Positions 23,500-34,810 of a stretch of 64,000 nucleotides of DNA are shown here, piece by piece (within the stretch, counting starts at the first letter, position 1; each line of letters starts with the position of its first letter). The notes below the pieces were generated by a model. That model worked only from the letters and a program-made list of their open reading frames with translations, had not been told where the DNA came from and made no database searches. Location: NCBI RefSeq assembly GCF_048569485.1, contig NC_134361.1, forward strand, positions 171,075,883 to 171,139,882, written 5' to 3'. Made by a program: the position numbers and the translations under genes. The stretch comes from Anomaloglossus baeobatrachus. Taxonomy: Eukaryota > Chordata > Amphibia > Anura > Aromobatidae.

Positions 23500-24063
23500 G
23501 CATATTTTGTAGATAGGTCTCTGCCAATGAGATTCTCGATCTCATGCGCTTTGTTCGAAGCATTTAATTCATTTTTGGAGTGGGTGGTACATGACATAGA
23601 TGTGATATCATTAGCAATTCACGTCCTGGATGATTTATTGCTTATCGGGTCCACCTTGTTCTCCAGTTAGTCAGTTGATATTGAGGTCTATTGGGTGAGT
23701 AGCTTGTCGGTTTAGTGATCCTTCAGCTGTTGAAGACTGAAGGTCCTTCTACATGTATTAGTTTTCTGGGTGTGTATTACCATTGATACTCTGCTGATGG
23801 AATGCAGGTTGCCTGAGGAGAAGATAGTGGTACTGCGCTCAGAGGTATGTAATGTCTGGCGTGAGAAGAAAATGTAATTGAGGGATCTGCAGTCCTTGCT
23901 GGTGAAGCTCAACTTTGCTTGTAGTAGTATTCCAATGGGGCAAGTTTTTTTCTCTTCATTTGGCAGCATCTACAGTGGGTTTGTCATTACATTCATTTGT
24001 AGCGGTGCCCGAGGCAGTAGCCATGGGCAAGTGCGGGATTTTCAGCAACTCGGTATGCCACAT
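23500..24063 (+). pseudogene. DIRS/Ngaro-like reverse transcriptase remnant
   Basis: Scattered plus-strand fragments carry the signature of RTs from tyrosine-recombinase retrotransposons: MRFSISCALFEAFNSFLEWV, then VLDDLLLIGSTL (the LDD box), later FLGV, and LRDLQSLLVKLNFACSSIPMG, which matches the usual LRELQSLLGHLNFAC pattern. It is a decayed fossil with many breaks. Its right edge is the TAT target of the next MITE. Confidence 0.7.
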
Positions 24064-24109
24064 TTAAATTAGAGTCCCAGGTATGTGTCTTTGCTACTGC
24101 TGATTCTAT

Positions 24110-24700
24110 GGGGTACTTTGCACACTACGACATCGCAGCTGCGTTGTCGGTGGGGTCAAATCGAAAGTGACACACATCCGGCGTCGCTGTCGACATCGGA
24201 GTGTGTAAATCGTTTATGATATGATTAACGAGCGCAAAAGCGTCAAAATCATATCATCGGTGTAGTGTCGGTAATTTCCATAATGTCGCGGCAGCGATAG
24301 GTACGATGTTGTTCCTCGTTCCTGCGGCAGCACACATCGCTGTGTGAGAAGCCGCAGGAGTGAGGAACATCTCCTTACCTGCGTCCCGCGGCTCGCGCCG
24401 GCTATGCGGAAGAACGGAGGTGGGCGGGATGTTTACGTCCCGCTCATCTCGCCCCTCTGCTTCTATTAGCCGCCTGCTGTGTGACGTCGCTGTGACGCCG
24501 CACGACCCGCCCCCTTAGGAAGGAGGCGGTTCGCCGGCCAGAGCGACGTCGCAGGGCAGGTAAGTGCATGTGAAGCTGCCGTAGCGATAATGTTCGCTAC
24601 AGCAGCTATCACAAGATATCGCAGCTGCGACGGGGGCGGGGACTATCGCGCTCGGTATCGCTACCATCGGCTTTCGATGTCGTAGTGTGCAAAGTACCCC
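24110..24700. mobile_element. CpG-rich MITE, copy 1 (Harbinger-like)
   Basis: 591 bp with perfect terminal inverted repeats beginning GGGGTACTTTGCACACTACG and a 3-bp duplication TAT (24107-24109, 24701-24703). The interior is unusually CpG-rich and shares a core (GGAGGTGGGCGGGATG, GTTCCTGCGGCAGCACACAT, GACGTCGCTGTGACGCCG) with copies at 37873 and 52324. No protein is seen. The 3-bp target suggests the PIF/Harbinger superfamily (inference). Confidence 0.75.
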
Positions 24701-24703
24701 TAT

Positions 24704-25121
24704 GAGTACCTTCAGGCCAATCCTATTGCGCTCCTCACCGGGTCCATGAGACTTACAGATAAAGATGACAGACACGTTCATAACAATGAAGTACTCGTTA
24801 CTTGGTACAAAACGTGAGCACAGAATACAACAGGAAGCATACTTTATGGAATCTTCAGTATAACACAGAGGCACAATCATTGCAGTTTCTAGCAACAGGA
24901 TTTTACTTTTGAACAGTCTTTTGACCAAGCAAATTAAATTAGCCTCACCTTCTCTATGGCACCGGAACCCATGGGTCAATATGTTTCACTGAGTATCCTT
25001 CACTCACAGCCACAGTCAGTGATCCCCTTAGGAGAGCGTATCTTAGAGCCGCATCAATCTTCCTTGTGTTCTCAGCTGGGCAATACCATCACTTCACCGG
25101 GTCCCCTATTGCTGCAATATG
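24704..25121. other. Unassigned non-coding stretch
   Basis: I see no gene, no clear repeat ends and no convincing open frame here. It separates the MITE from solo LTR G. Confidence 0.5.
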
Positions 25122-25125
25122 CTGG

Positions 25126-26285
25126 TGTCCCAGGCGCGTCCCGCCCCAGAAGCTCGGATCCGGACGTCGCCGCTCGGGTGGCTCGAGGGTCTCCGGACCC
25201 GTGGGGTCGGGGTCACGCCGGGTACGTAATGGGGGTTATTTACAGGATATTTAAGTAGTTTGTGATGCCACCCGTGGTGCGCGGTAATAGGGAGTACCGC
25301 TGCTGCCGATGGAAGTATCGGGGTTGATGGAATGGGGGCAGCTAGGTGACGTTTTCCCTCCACGGGTAGGGAAGGCCCCGGCGACTCTGGATGGAGGAGT
25401 GGGGTGCAGGGGGTGTGCAGGCTCGCTGGTTGCAGGGCTTAATCAGGTACTCACTCAGAAGAAAGCAGACACTGACAACGTAGTAAACCAAGTCTCTGGA
25501 TGCTGCTGTTTTCCGAGGGGAGCTCGTCTAGGTCCCGTCCCCTGCAGCACTGCCGGGTGGTCTGTGGCCTACCTCCTGGCACAGTATTTTAGAGTGTCCT
25601 TTGTGGCCCGTAAGCTTAGATCTTTCTGGGCCCCGCTCCCTGCTATGAGTAGCAAGAGGAGCTTGCTCTCAGGAGCTCACGCTTGGGATTTCAGTGGGCT
25701 GCTTTGCTTGGAAAGATCTATCCCCCTTGTTGCGTTAGTGCCCCGATCTCTGTGCTTCGTGGGAACAGTCCATATAGGCCCTGTACTCCACAGGTTAATT
25801 GCTGGGTTGCCTGAAGCTTCTCCCTGACCTAGGGTCCGTGTACCCCGTCATGCCATTTGGTCCCAGCCCGGCTATTGAACTGTGACTGCTGGCTATCTTC
25901 CAAGACTAGCCAAGCACCCAGTCACAATCTCCCGCAACCGGGTCGGGTCTCTGACTCCTCCGGGTCCAGACCACCGTCTGCGACCTAGGCTGCTTCTCCT
26001 CTGGGAGCTCCAACTCCCAGCTTCCTCTCACTTTGCTCCCCTGGAGCCGACTGACTTGTCACCTCCCACCTCCCTGCCTGATCCCTAGGTGGGCGGCCCT
26101 ATTCCAGCTTAGCAGCCCACTTGTGTGCCTGACAGGGTGTGGTGCAAGGTGTAACTAGGATTTGTGAATGCTGGTGGAGGTAGTACTGCAAGATGGGGAA
26201 CCAGAACCATGGGGGTTGAGTCCTGCACTGGAGATAAAGAACATGCAGTACCCTGTGACAACCTGACTAGTCCAGGGGCATCACA
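25126..26285 (-). repeat. Solo gypsy LTR G
   Basis: A 1160-bp LTR in minus orientation, starting TGTGATGCCCCTGGACTAGT and ending with the complement of TGTCCCAGGCGCG. It is flanked by the duplication CTGG (25122-25125, 26286-26289). It keeps the family blocks (TTTGTGATGCCACCC at about 25258, a CCCTCCACGGGTAGGG block near 25360 and TACTCACTCAG near 25450). It is more diverged than the A-F LTRs, so it is an older insertion. Confidence 0.82.
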
Positions 26286-26289
26286 CTGG

Positions 26290-27045
26290 ACTCACTACAT
26301 GCTTGGCTTCTTTCTCACAGGTCTCCCCCAACATGCCTTCCAATGTGACCACTGTTACACTAACAGGTTCTCTTTAACCGTTTATTGCTGTTTATACACT
26401 ATTTGCTTCACACAACTCCTTCCTTCACCAAAATTCTCAACACACTGACCCATGAACCAGGAACTTCCACTCCTCCTGACTCTAACCCTACTTCCACTCC
26501 CTGGCTGGCTAGGAGTTAACCCTCATATTCCTGTACACTATCCTATAGCAAACAAGGAAATCTAGACATACCAGGAAGAAACCCATGACCTCTTGGGTGC
26601 GGTTTTAGTACTGCAGCCATGAGGAATAAAACATGGTGTAATCACTCAGAACCATATAAGACTAATAAAACGTGTACCAAAATTTGCATTAAAACAACTG
26701 ATTTCTTCAGGAAGGAAAACACGACCTTGGGTCAACTTTCTTACATGTTTAACTAGGGATCTCAGAGATGACTTGTTGACGTGGGAAAGATTTTTGGAGA
26801 CGTATAATGGTCTCTAAAGTAATGATTACAGAATTGGTAGAGAATTTCGACTACGAGCCGTTTACCGATTTTGGGAGTGGTACTAGTTTTGGTGCATATT
26901 ACAAGGGCCTATGATGTGTGGTTGAATGGCAGCAGAGGTGGAGAGAAGCAGGGTTCACAAAGAATCTTACATTGTTAAAGTTTTTACATTAGATGTAGCC
27001 ATGTCGATTTGGTGTGAGAAATTTAGCAATAAAAAGATACATTTT
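26290..27045. other. Non-coding stretch, nothing recognised
   Basis: AT-rich sequence without a convincing gene. A few short open frames have no recognisable domain. Confidence 0.5.
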
Positions 27046-27640
27046 CATTGTCAAAATACAATGATGAGCAAAAGGCAACAATGTTGTGAACTTTTCCCTT
27101 TTAAGCTCAATATCTCACCATCCTCTACATCTTTGAGAGTGAAACTACTTTCATCTTATAGACAATCATCTTGGCTATCTCATACATAAATTAGACTTCG
27201 AACTATTTAGTATAACATGAGTAATGTAGGTTCTTGTCCTGTTACTGTATTGTTATGGTTTTGCTCCTGGTGTTTGAAAAAAATGTTTTTCCTGTATACT
27301 ACAAATTACAACCTGTTCTCACATTCTGTTTTAGCTCTGTGTGTTATTAGGTTGATTTTCAAGTGAAATTCAATGGCTCTTATCGAGGAGCAGCCATTAA
27401 GAAGATTTCCCAAGAAAGAGAAACAGCATCAACCAGCTCACCGATAACAGTCTCTCGGCCAAAAAAGTTGCCAACATGTGAGTGCCATGACAGTTGAATG
27501 AATAAAAAAGAATGAATTTCATTCCTTTATTCAAAAGTCAAGAGTGGGACGTCTAGGCAAAATACGGAAGACAACAAATCGACTCATCACAAAGTCTATC
27601 AGTTCTGGCGTGACAAACATGGCAGTGGAGCTGGCTCGTA

Positions 27641-29179
27641 CAGTGAAGAAAACACCCCTTGCTGATTTTGTAAGTTTGCCCACTGACAAAGACATGAACA
27701 GTCTATATTTTTAAAGGTAGGTTAATTTTAACAGAGAGAGATGAAATATAAAAAAAAAATCCAGAATATCACATTGTATAAATTTTATAAATTTATTTTC
27801 ATTTTGCAGAGAGAAATAAGTATTTGATCCCTCTGGCAAACAAGACTTAATGCTTGGTGGCAAAACCTTTGTTGGCAGCACAGCAGTCAGAGGTTTTTTG
27901 TAATTGATGATGAGGTTTTCGCACATGTCAGGAGGAATTTTGATCCACTCCTCTTTACGTATCATCTCTAAATCATGAAGATTTTGAGGCTGTCACTTGC
28001 AACTCGGAGCTCCAGCTCCTCCATAAGCTTTCTATGGGATTAAGGTCGGGAAACTGGCTAGGCCACTCCATGACCTTAATGTTCTTCTTTTTGAGCCTCT
28101 CCTTCGTTGCGTTGGCTGTATGTTTTGGGTCATTGTTGTGCTGCAAGACCCAGCCACGACTTACTTTTAATATCCTGGCAGAGGGAAGGAGGTTGTCACT
28201 CGGGATTTTATGGTACATGGCTCCATCCATTGTCCCATTAATGCTGTGAAGTAGTCCTGTGCCCTTAGCAGAGAAACACCCCCAAAACATAATGGTGATC
28301 TTTGGGTCATAGGCATAATTTCTCTTCCTCCAAACACGGCGAGTTGAGTTAAGGCCAAGAAGCTCAATTTTTGTCTCATCTGACCACAGCCCCTTTTCTT
28401 AATCATCCAGGTGTTCACTGGCAAACATCAGATGGGCCTGCACATGTGTCTTCTTGAGCAGTGGGACTTTGCGAGCACTGCAGGATTTTAAGCCATTATG
28501 GCAAACTGTGTTACCAATGGTTTTCTTGGTGACAGTGGTCCCAGCTGCATTGAGATCATTAACAAGTTCCCCCCGTGTAGTTTTAGGCTGATCTTTCACC
28601 TTCCTCATGATCCTATATACCCCACGAGGTGAGATTTTGCATGGAGCCCCAGATCGATGTCGATTCACACTAATTTTGTATTTCTTCCATTTTCTTACTA
28701 TTGCACCAACAGTTGTCTACTTCTCACCCAGCGTCTTACTTATGGTTTTGGAGCCCATTCCAGCCTTGTGCAGGTCTATGATCTTGTCGCTGACATCCTT
28801 AGAAAGCTCTTTGGTCTTGCCCATGTTGTAGATGTTAGTCTGACTGATTAATTGAGTCTGTGGACAGGAGTCTTTTATACAGGTGGCAATTTAACACAGT
28901 AGTCTTTAATGCAGGTAATGAGTTGATTAGGAGCGTTTAACTGGTCTGTAGGAGTCAAAACTATTAATGGTTGGTAGGGGAAAAAAATACTTATTTCTCT
29001 CTGCAAAATGCAAATAAATTTATACAATTTATACAATGTGATTTTCTGGATTTTATTTTGGATATTCTGTCTTTCACTGTTAAAATTAACCTACCCTTAA
29101 AATTATAGACTGTTCATGTCTTTGTCAGTGGGCAAGCTTACAAAATCAGCAAAAGATCAAATAATTATTTCCTTCACTG
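27641..29179 (-). mobile_element. Tc1-like DNA transposon K, complete ends
   Basis: 1539 bp with TA duplications (27639-27640, 29180-29181), outer ends CAGTGAAG / CTTCACTG, and inverted repeats of about 200 bp. The inner parts repeat outer motifs such as GATTTTGTAAG and TACTTATTTCTCTCTGCAAA, as in IR/DR-type Tc1 elements. A transposase pseudogene lies on the minus strand between the arms. It is inserted into the older Tc1 fossil J. Confidence 0.9.
27847..28824 (-). pseudogene. Tc1 transposase pseudogene of K
   Basis: The start [20 protein letters not shown] is at 28824 and the former stop, after a GFATKH end, lies near 27847; Tc1 transposases are about 340 aa. An HTH with [13 protein letters not shown] is followed by an in-frame TAG. 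Further stops or frameshifts lie after ASEHLDD and near IESLWR. Catalytic blocks are [25 protein letters not shown] (the second catalytic Asp reads Asn) and [11 protein letters not shown]. It is therefore a dead DD34E enzyme. Confidence 0.88.
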
Positions 29180-29256
29180 TATGCTTCATATTAGTAAGAT
29201 CACAGGCGCCAATTTAAGCAACATACAATGCTTACTACAAAAGTCTGGAATGGTGA

Positions 29257-30088
29257 TGTAACGTCCTGGAGGTGGATTCACTGGGCCGTGCACCGGACTG
29301 CCCCAGTGAGGCAACCCGGAGCTAACCCCTATACAGGGACTGTCCGATCACCCCACCAGAGTGCCTAGATGCACGGTAGCCGGAACACTAGGGGTACGGG
29401 ATAAGAGTCCTTCAGGGATCTGTACAGGAATGTCTCTGAGTCCAATGGGCACCGTAGGCAGGACGGATGACTGGAACTGGATTCAGGTGCCAGGTAGGAT
29501 CAGCAGACAGGGTCCGGGTCCAGCGAGATGTGCAGGCTGATGTTACCAGGTGAAGTTGGGGATCGGTAACGGGTTCAGGCTGATGGGAGATGGTGGGATC
29601 CTCAGCAGACAGTCACCGGGAGACTTCCTGCGGAATCAGCCGTCAGGACCGGGTTAGGGTGGCAGGCGGGCTCTGCGGAAGAGACAGAGTTAAACGGAGA
29701 CAAGGCACAAAGGGACCTGAACACCTAGCTATGGGAACACGTTGATCAGGCACCGCCGACATGGAAAGGAAGTGCCAATATACCCTGTACCTGTAATTGG
29801 CCATATCCTGTTTCCGGGACTCTGGTCCTTTAAAAAGAGGTGAGCAAACGCGTGCGCACCCTAATGCGCATGCGCGAGGCTCGTGTGCCAGTGACCAGAG
29901 CAGGAAGCAGTACAGGAGATGCAGGGGGACCAGACAGAGTGTCCTGGGTTACAGGGAGACGCCGGGACCGGCGGGCAGGAAGCACGGAGGACACAGAGGA
30001 GGGAGAGTGAGGGGAGCAGCCGCGGGCAGGGGGACCGGGAACCGGAGCGGTGAGTGACAGACGGCGCCGGGACCCGGGGAGCGTGACA
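29257..30088 (+). repeat. Solo LTR L of a separate LTR family
   Basis: 832 bp with ends TGTAACGTCCTGG and GGGGAGCGTGACA, flanked by a 5-bp duplication GGTGA (29252-29256, 30089-30093). A TATA-like TTTAAAAAG lies at about 29830, which favours the plus orientation. Outside its first bases it does not share the gypsy LTR blocks of the other LTRs here. Confidence 0.75.
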
Positions 30089-30329
30089 GGTGACCCGAAA
30101 AAAGCCTCGACTTCTATATCATCATAAGAGTCGCCTCGAGTTTACAAAAAAGTATGAAAAGTGGACAGTAGAATATTGGAAACAGGTGATTTGCAAGGAT
30201 GAGATGAAAGTCAATAGAATAAGCTCTGATAAGTGCAAATGGGTCTGGAAGAAACAAGGAAAAAATGGGATAATGGATCAAGAATTTCAAGGAACTCTCA
30301 AGTTCGGTGGAGACATGTTGTCCGCTAAT

Positions 30330-31160
30330 GAGTCCAGCTAATTTTGCGTTCAAAAATTCGAATGGCGCTCCTTACCTTCCGAGCTCTGCCGTGCGCCCAA
30401 ACAATTGATTTTTACCACATATGAGGTATCAGCGTACTCAGGAGAAAATGCACAATAAATTGTAGGGTGCACTTTCTCTTTTCTCCCTTGTGAAAATGTA
30501 AAGTTTTATGGCTAAAGTAACATTTTTGTGTAAAAAAGATAAATTTTCATTTTTTTCCTCCACATGGCTTTGGTTCCTGTGAAGAACCTAAAGGGTTAAT
30601 AAACTTTTTAGATTTGGTTTTGAGCAGTGTCGGGGCTGCAGTTTTTAGAATAGGGTCACATTTGGGTATTTTCTGTCCCTTAGGCCTCTCAAAGTCAATT
30701 CAAATGTGATGTGGTCCCTAAAAAAAAAAGGTTTTGTAAATTTTGTTGGAAAAATGAGAAATTGCTGATGAACTTTGACCCCTTCTAACTTCCTAATGAA
30801 AAAAAATTTGTTTCGAAAATTGCGCTGATGTAAAGTAGACAAGTGGGAAATGTTATTTAGTAACTATTTTGTGTGACATATCTCTCAGATTTATGGGCAT
30901 AAAATTTCAAAATTTAAATATTGTAACATTTTCAACATTTTCGCCAAATTTCCGAAATTTTCACAAATAAATTCAAACAATATGAGCCTAAATTTACCAC
31001 TATCATGAAGTACAATATGTCACGAAAAAACAATGTCAGAATTGCCATGATACGTTGAAGCGTTCCAGAGTTATAACCTGTCAAAGTGACACTGGTCAGA
31101 ATTGCAAAAAAATGGCCCAGTCATTAGGGTGTTTTAGTGGCCGGGGGTGAAGGGGTTAAT
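30330..31160. repeat. AT-rich dispersed repeat
   Basis: A long AT-rich stretch with ACATATGAGGTATCAGCGTA near its start and GAAGGGGTTAA at its end. I recognise the style as a high-copy amphibian repeat but cannot name the family. There is no credible coding frame. Confidence 0.45.
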
Positions 31161-31165
31161 TATAT

Positions 31166-31320
31166 TGTAGGCACAGGTCAATGAGGGACTCAGCCCTCTT
31201 CATCAGGACAGCAAGCCAACAGAACATAAATATAAATATAGGACTATATTTATGTTCTTTTGGCTTGCTGTCCTGATGAAGAGGGCTGCATCCCTCGAAA
31301 CGCGTTGACCTGTGCCGACA
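31166..31320. repeat. Hairpin-forming inverted repeat with SINE-like motif
   Basis: Two arms of about 65 bp (GCACAGGTCAA ... and its complement) flank a short AT-rich loop at 31230-31245. The right arm carries TCCTGATGAAGAGGG...CCCTCGAAACGCGTT, a stem-loop motif seen at several other places in the window. Confidence 0.7.
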
Positions 31321-32445
31321 ATAGAATTAAAAGACATACATTTAATATAATCGAGCAGTGTGGTGTGAGCGCGGCGAAAAACCCTTTCTCCTATACATCT
31401 CCATGCATTAACCTCGGGGAGCTGCAGCTGACCACCCCAAATTCAGCTAAACTAGGGGTCGTGACTTGCACAACCACTATAGGTGAGTGATCCAGACATC
31501 AATACTTAAGTGCTTTACCGGTTGAGACCCTATTGCGCTTTTTTCTTCTGCAGTATTTTTTCATTACACTACCTGTAATGAAGGTAAAAGGCTTAGACTA
31601 GGAATAGGACACAGAACACCGATGACAGAATTAGTCCAAAAAAATGGGGTGGGAGGGGTTAACTTTGTAGCTGTATTGTATAAAATTACATTATCATAAT
31701 TAAAATAGTATTCAATTCATTATGAAGCTATTTATTAACATGAAATGAAAGGGACTGTCTACAAATACAATGCTTTGGGCCGGTAAATAAAATGTGATTC
31801 CTCTCTGATGTGTATAGAACCTAAATTACCTGACCCAAGGACTTCTGAGATACAGGTATCTCTGGATAATTGGATTTTTATCCCTGCATTCAAAATGCAC
31901 AAGTGCCATCTACAGGAAGGTTGTGGAACTGCATACACATTATTCTGACCGGCTTATTTGGTTGTAGTGCAAATATTCTTTCTTTATTCATCCTCAGGCG
32001 GCAGTGAAGGATTAGGCCCAGGCTTTTTTACAACTTTTTGCATCGCTACAGATTGATATGAACTATTTAGCTGCAGTCCAAAGCAATACATTGAGTTCCA
32101 TGCAATTGGGTGAACTGCAGCTGCCACTTAATAGTTAAAATCAATCATTATTGCTACAAAATATTGCATTGTGCAGAAGCATGATGAGTTCACCTGATTA
32201 TGCTGCTGAGTGCTGATGTTACTGGTGCGCCTAAGACACGGTGAAGACATGGGCCATGGTAAGTGCCTCATAGTGAAACCAAAGATAGAAGGGACTTATT
32301 GTAAAGGAAGCTCCAGAATGTAAAAGGGGGAAATGTTGTGAAAGAGCACAGTATAGAAAGGGGGCAGCAGGAGGTGTTTTAGTGTAAGGGCACAGTGGGA
32401 AGAGGGTGCAGAGTGGGGAGGATACATTCTAAAACAGGGCTAGCA
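31321..32445. other. Non-coding stretch, nothing recognised
   Basis: No gene, RNA or clear element ends are visible. The sequence is moderately AT-rich until the CpG-rich start of the next repeat. Confidence 0.5.
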
Positions 32446-34366
32446 TGGGAGGGCATTACTACCGCGGTCGCAGCGGTCGCCATTGCGACCGGGCCCGGGC
32501 GGTTAGGGGCCCGCGGCCGCCCGTCAGATCAGCAGCCAGCTCCTTTCTGTGAGAAGAGGTGCCATGTTCTGCCGCAGACCACGCGGCGTGGCGGCCGCTA
32601 TATGACCCAGTCACCGCCGCTGACATCGGGCCCCCCTGCCTGGTGTCAGCAGTGGTGGCTCCTATCACCGAGCTCCCGTCACCAAGCTCCCGTCACCGTA
32701 CACTGCTTTGATATTGCATAGAGCATGCATAATCAGTCTTCCCCCGTGCCTGCGCGGTGACGTCACTCCTGTGCGACTGCTGTGTGTGGTGAGAGCACAG
32801 AGCGCAGGAGGATGCCGACCGGAGCCACGGGGGAACGAGGGCAGAAGTGAGGAGGAGCAGCGGTGAAACAAGTAGAGGTGAGGACAGAGCTGCGTTGGAA
32901 GTAGAAGATAGGTGAGTTCTTATTTTTTTTATAAAATAGTGAGTACACGGGGAGGCTGGCTACAGGACACATGGAGTCCTTTGGGGGGGCCTGGCTGCAG
33001 GACACATGGAGTCCTTTGGGGGGGCCTGGCTGCATTACACATGGAGGCCCTGGGGGGGGCCTGGCTGCATGACACATGGAGGCCCTGGGGGGGGCTGGCT
33101 GCATGACACATGGAGGCCCTGGGGAGCTGGCTGCATGACACATGGAGGCCCTGGGAGAGCTGGCTGCATGACACATAGAGGGCCTGGGGGACTGGCTGCC
33201 TGACACATGGAGGCCCTGGGGGACTGGCTGCATGACATTTTGAGGCTCTGGGGGTGGGGGGGTGGCATGACACATGGAGGCCCTGGGGAGGGGCTTGTTG
33301 CATGACATATGGAATCCTTGGGGGGGCCTGGCTGCATGATACATGGAGACCCTGGGGGGGCTGGCTGCATGATACATGGAGGCCCTGGGGGGGGCTGGCT
33401 GCATGATACATGGAGACCCTGGGGGGGATGGCTGCATGATACATGGAGACCCTGGGGGGGGCTGGCTGCATGATACATGGAGACCCTTGGGGGGGCTGGC
33501 TGCATGATACATGGAGACCCTGGGGGGGGCTGGCTGCATGATACATGGAGGCCCTGGGGGGGCTGGCTGCATGATACATGGAGGTCTATGGAGTTGCATT
33601 ATACATGGAGATCTATGGGGCTGCATAATAAACATGAAGGACACCTTATACATGGACTATATGGGTGCACTATACATGGAGGAGTATGGGGCTGCATTAT
33701 ACAATATGAAGGTTTATGGGGCTGCATGGTAATACATATAGGACTATGGGGGCTACATTATAATATATGGAGGACTATGGAGGCTACTTTATACATGGAG
33801 GACTATGGGGGTGCGTTATAAAACATGGAGGACTGTGGTGCAGTATAATATATGGAGAACTATGGAGTGAATTATAATACATGGAAGACTATGGGAAATG
33901 CATTATAATACATGGAGGACTATGGAGGTGCATTCTAATATATGAAGTGTTATGTGGGACCCTTTATACTATATGGGAGGCTATGTGGGGGCCATTATAG
34001 TATTTGGAGAGCTATATGAGGGGGGACAAAGATACAAGCATGGGATGGGAATGTTTTGAGCTGAGGGAAAAAGGCTCTTTCCCTCAGCACCCAGCTTTCC
34101 CATGCTCTGCTGTACATCTCTCACCACCCAGCTTTCCCATGCTCTGATATCAGAAAGCTGGGTGCTGAGGGAATGATGTATAGCAGAGCATGGGAAAGCT
34201 AGGTGCTGAGGACAAGATGGATATCAGAACATGGGAAATCTATGTGCTGAGGGTAAGAGCCAAGTGTCAGCAACATTATCCCGTACCCTAAGTGTCGGTG
34301 TACGTGGAGGGGGGGCCCCAGTGTAAATTTTGCACCAGGGCCCATCAAACTCTAGTTACGTCACTG
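32446..34366. mobile_element. hAT-like non-autonomous repeat with internal minisatellite
   Basis: The left end (GGAGGGCATTACTACCGCGG) and the right end (complement of TAGTTACGTCACTG, that is CAGTGACGTAACTA) both resemble the hAT-type terminus CAGGGGCGTAACTA. Between them lie a CpG-rich head, a GAGGTGAGGACAG stretch and a long minisatellite. No transposase is present. Target duplications are not clear, so the family call is tentative. Confidence 0.4.
32945..33990. repeat. Minisatellite, unit about 32-36 bp
   Basis: About 18 imperfect tandem copies of a unit like CATGGAGGCCCTGGGGGGGC followed by TGGCTGCATGAtAcA. They grade after about 33590 into more diverged GGAGGACTATGGGGCTGCAT units. Long apparent open frames on both strands are by-products of the repeat period. 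Confidence 0.85.
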
Positions 34367-34767
34367 GAGGGCACCATGGAAAGAGTGGGGAAATAAGGAA
34401 AGTTTGAAGAGAGGCTCAGCATGATTAGGTGTCATCGTGGGGGAGGACACTGTGAATGTGGGAACTGTGGAGGAGACTGCATGGGGGACAATGTGGAGAT
34501 AGTGAAAGGATCAGTGACACAATGGAAAGGGGACAGCATGAAATGGAGACAATTTGGAGGCCATAGTTTATAAGGAAGGATAGTGTGTTGGATATAGTTC
34601 ATGAGGAGACAATGTGTTAGTTCATAGAGCAAAACAGAGACGATGGCTGCCAGTTGCCAGTGAGCAAAAACATCTTGAATGCACTACAAACGGTATTTCA
34701 CTTTTCTCTTCAAATACGTTTCAGTATTCAGATTTTTTTTTTTTTTGCAAATTCAGCAGGCTCTACA
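34367..34767. other. Non-coding stretch, nothing recognised
   Basis: Purine-rich sequence with no gene or element ends that I can support. Confidence 0.45.
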
Positions 34768-34769
34768 TA

Positions 34770-34810
34770 CAATGAAGGAAATAATTATTTGATCCCTTGT
34801 TTTGTAAGTG
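34770..34810. repeat. Tc1 terminal fragment
   Basis: CAATGAAGGAAATAATTATT after a TA, continuing with TTTGATCCCTTGTTTTGTAAG, matches the terminal repeat of Tc1 elements such as K. The rest of the transposon is replaced by LTR H. Confidence 0.6.

Larger units (their letters stand above)
27050..30325 (+). mobile_element. Tc1-like DNA transposon fossil J, interrupted twice
   Basis: Pieces at about 27050-27640, 29182-29256 and 30094-30325 read in one orientation as a Tc1-type element. The first piece has the helix-turn-helix region with GRLGKIRKTTNRLITKSI (like the usual GRPRKTTxRxDRLI). The last has KKPRLLYHHKSRLEF and the first catalytic block with CKDEMKVNRISSDKCKWVW, where the family usually has WSDE. 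Frameshifts and stops are scattered, and the C-terminal half and right end are missing. Tc1 copy K is inserted at a TA (27639) and LTR L at 29257. Confidence 0.72.

Noticed and set aside
32945-33600. CRISPR-like array
   Set aside because: The units are contiguous and variable without spacers, in a vertebrate-type sequence; it is a minisatellite.
32763-33653. 296-codon open frame on the minus strand with repeated SCSQPPQGLHV-like units
   Set aside because: It follows a G-rich minisatellite; the frame is open in several phases because the unit lacks stop codons.
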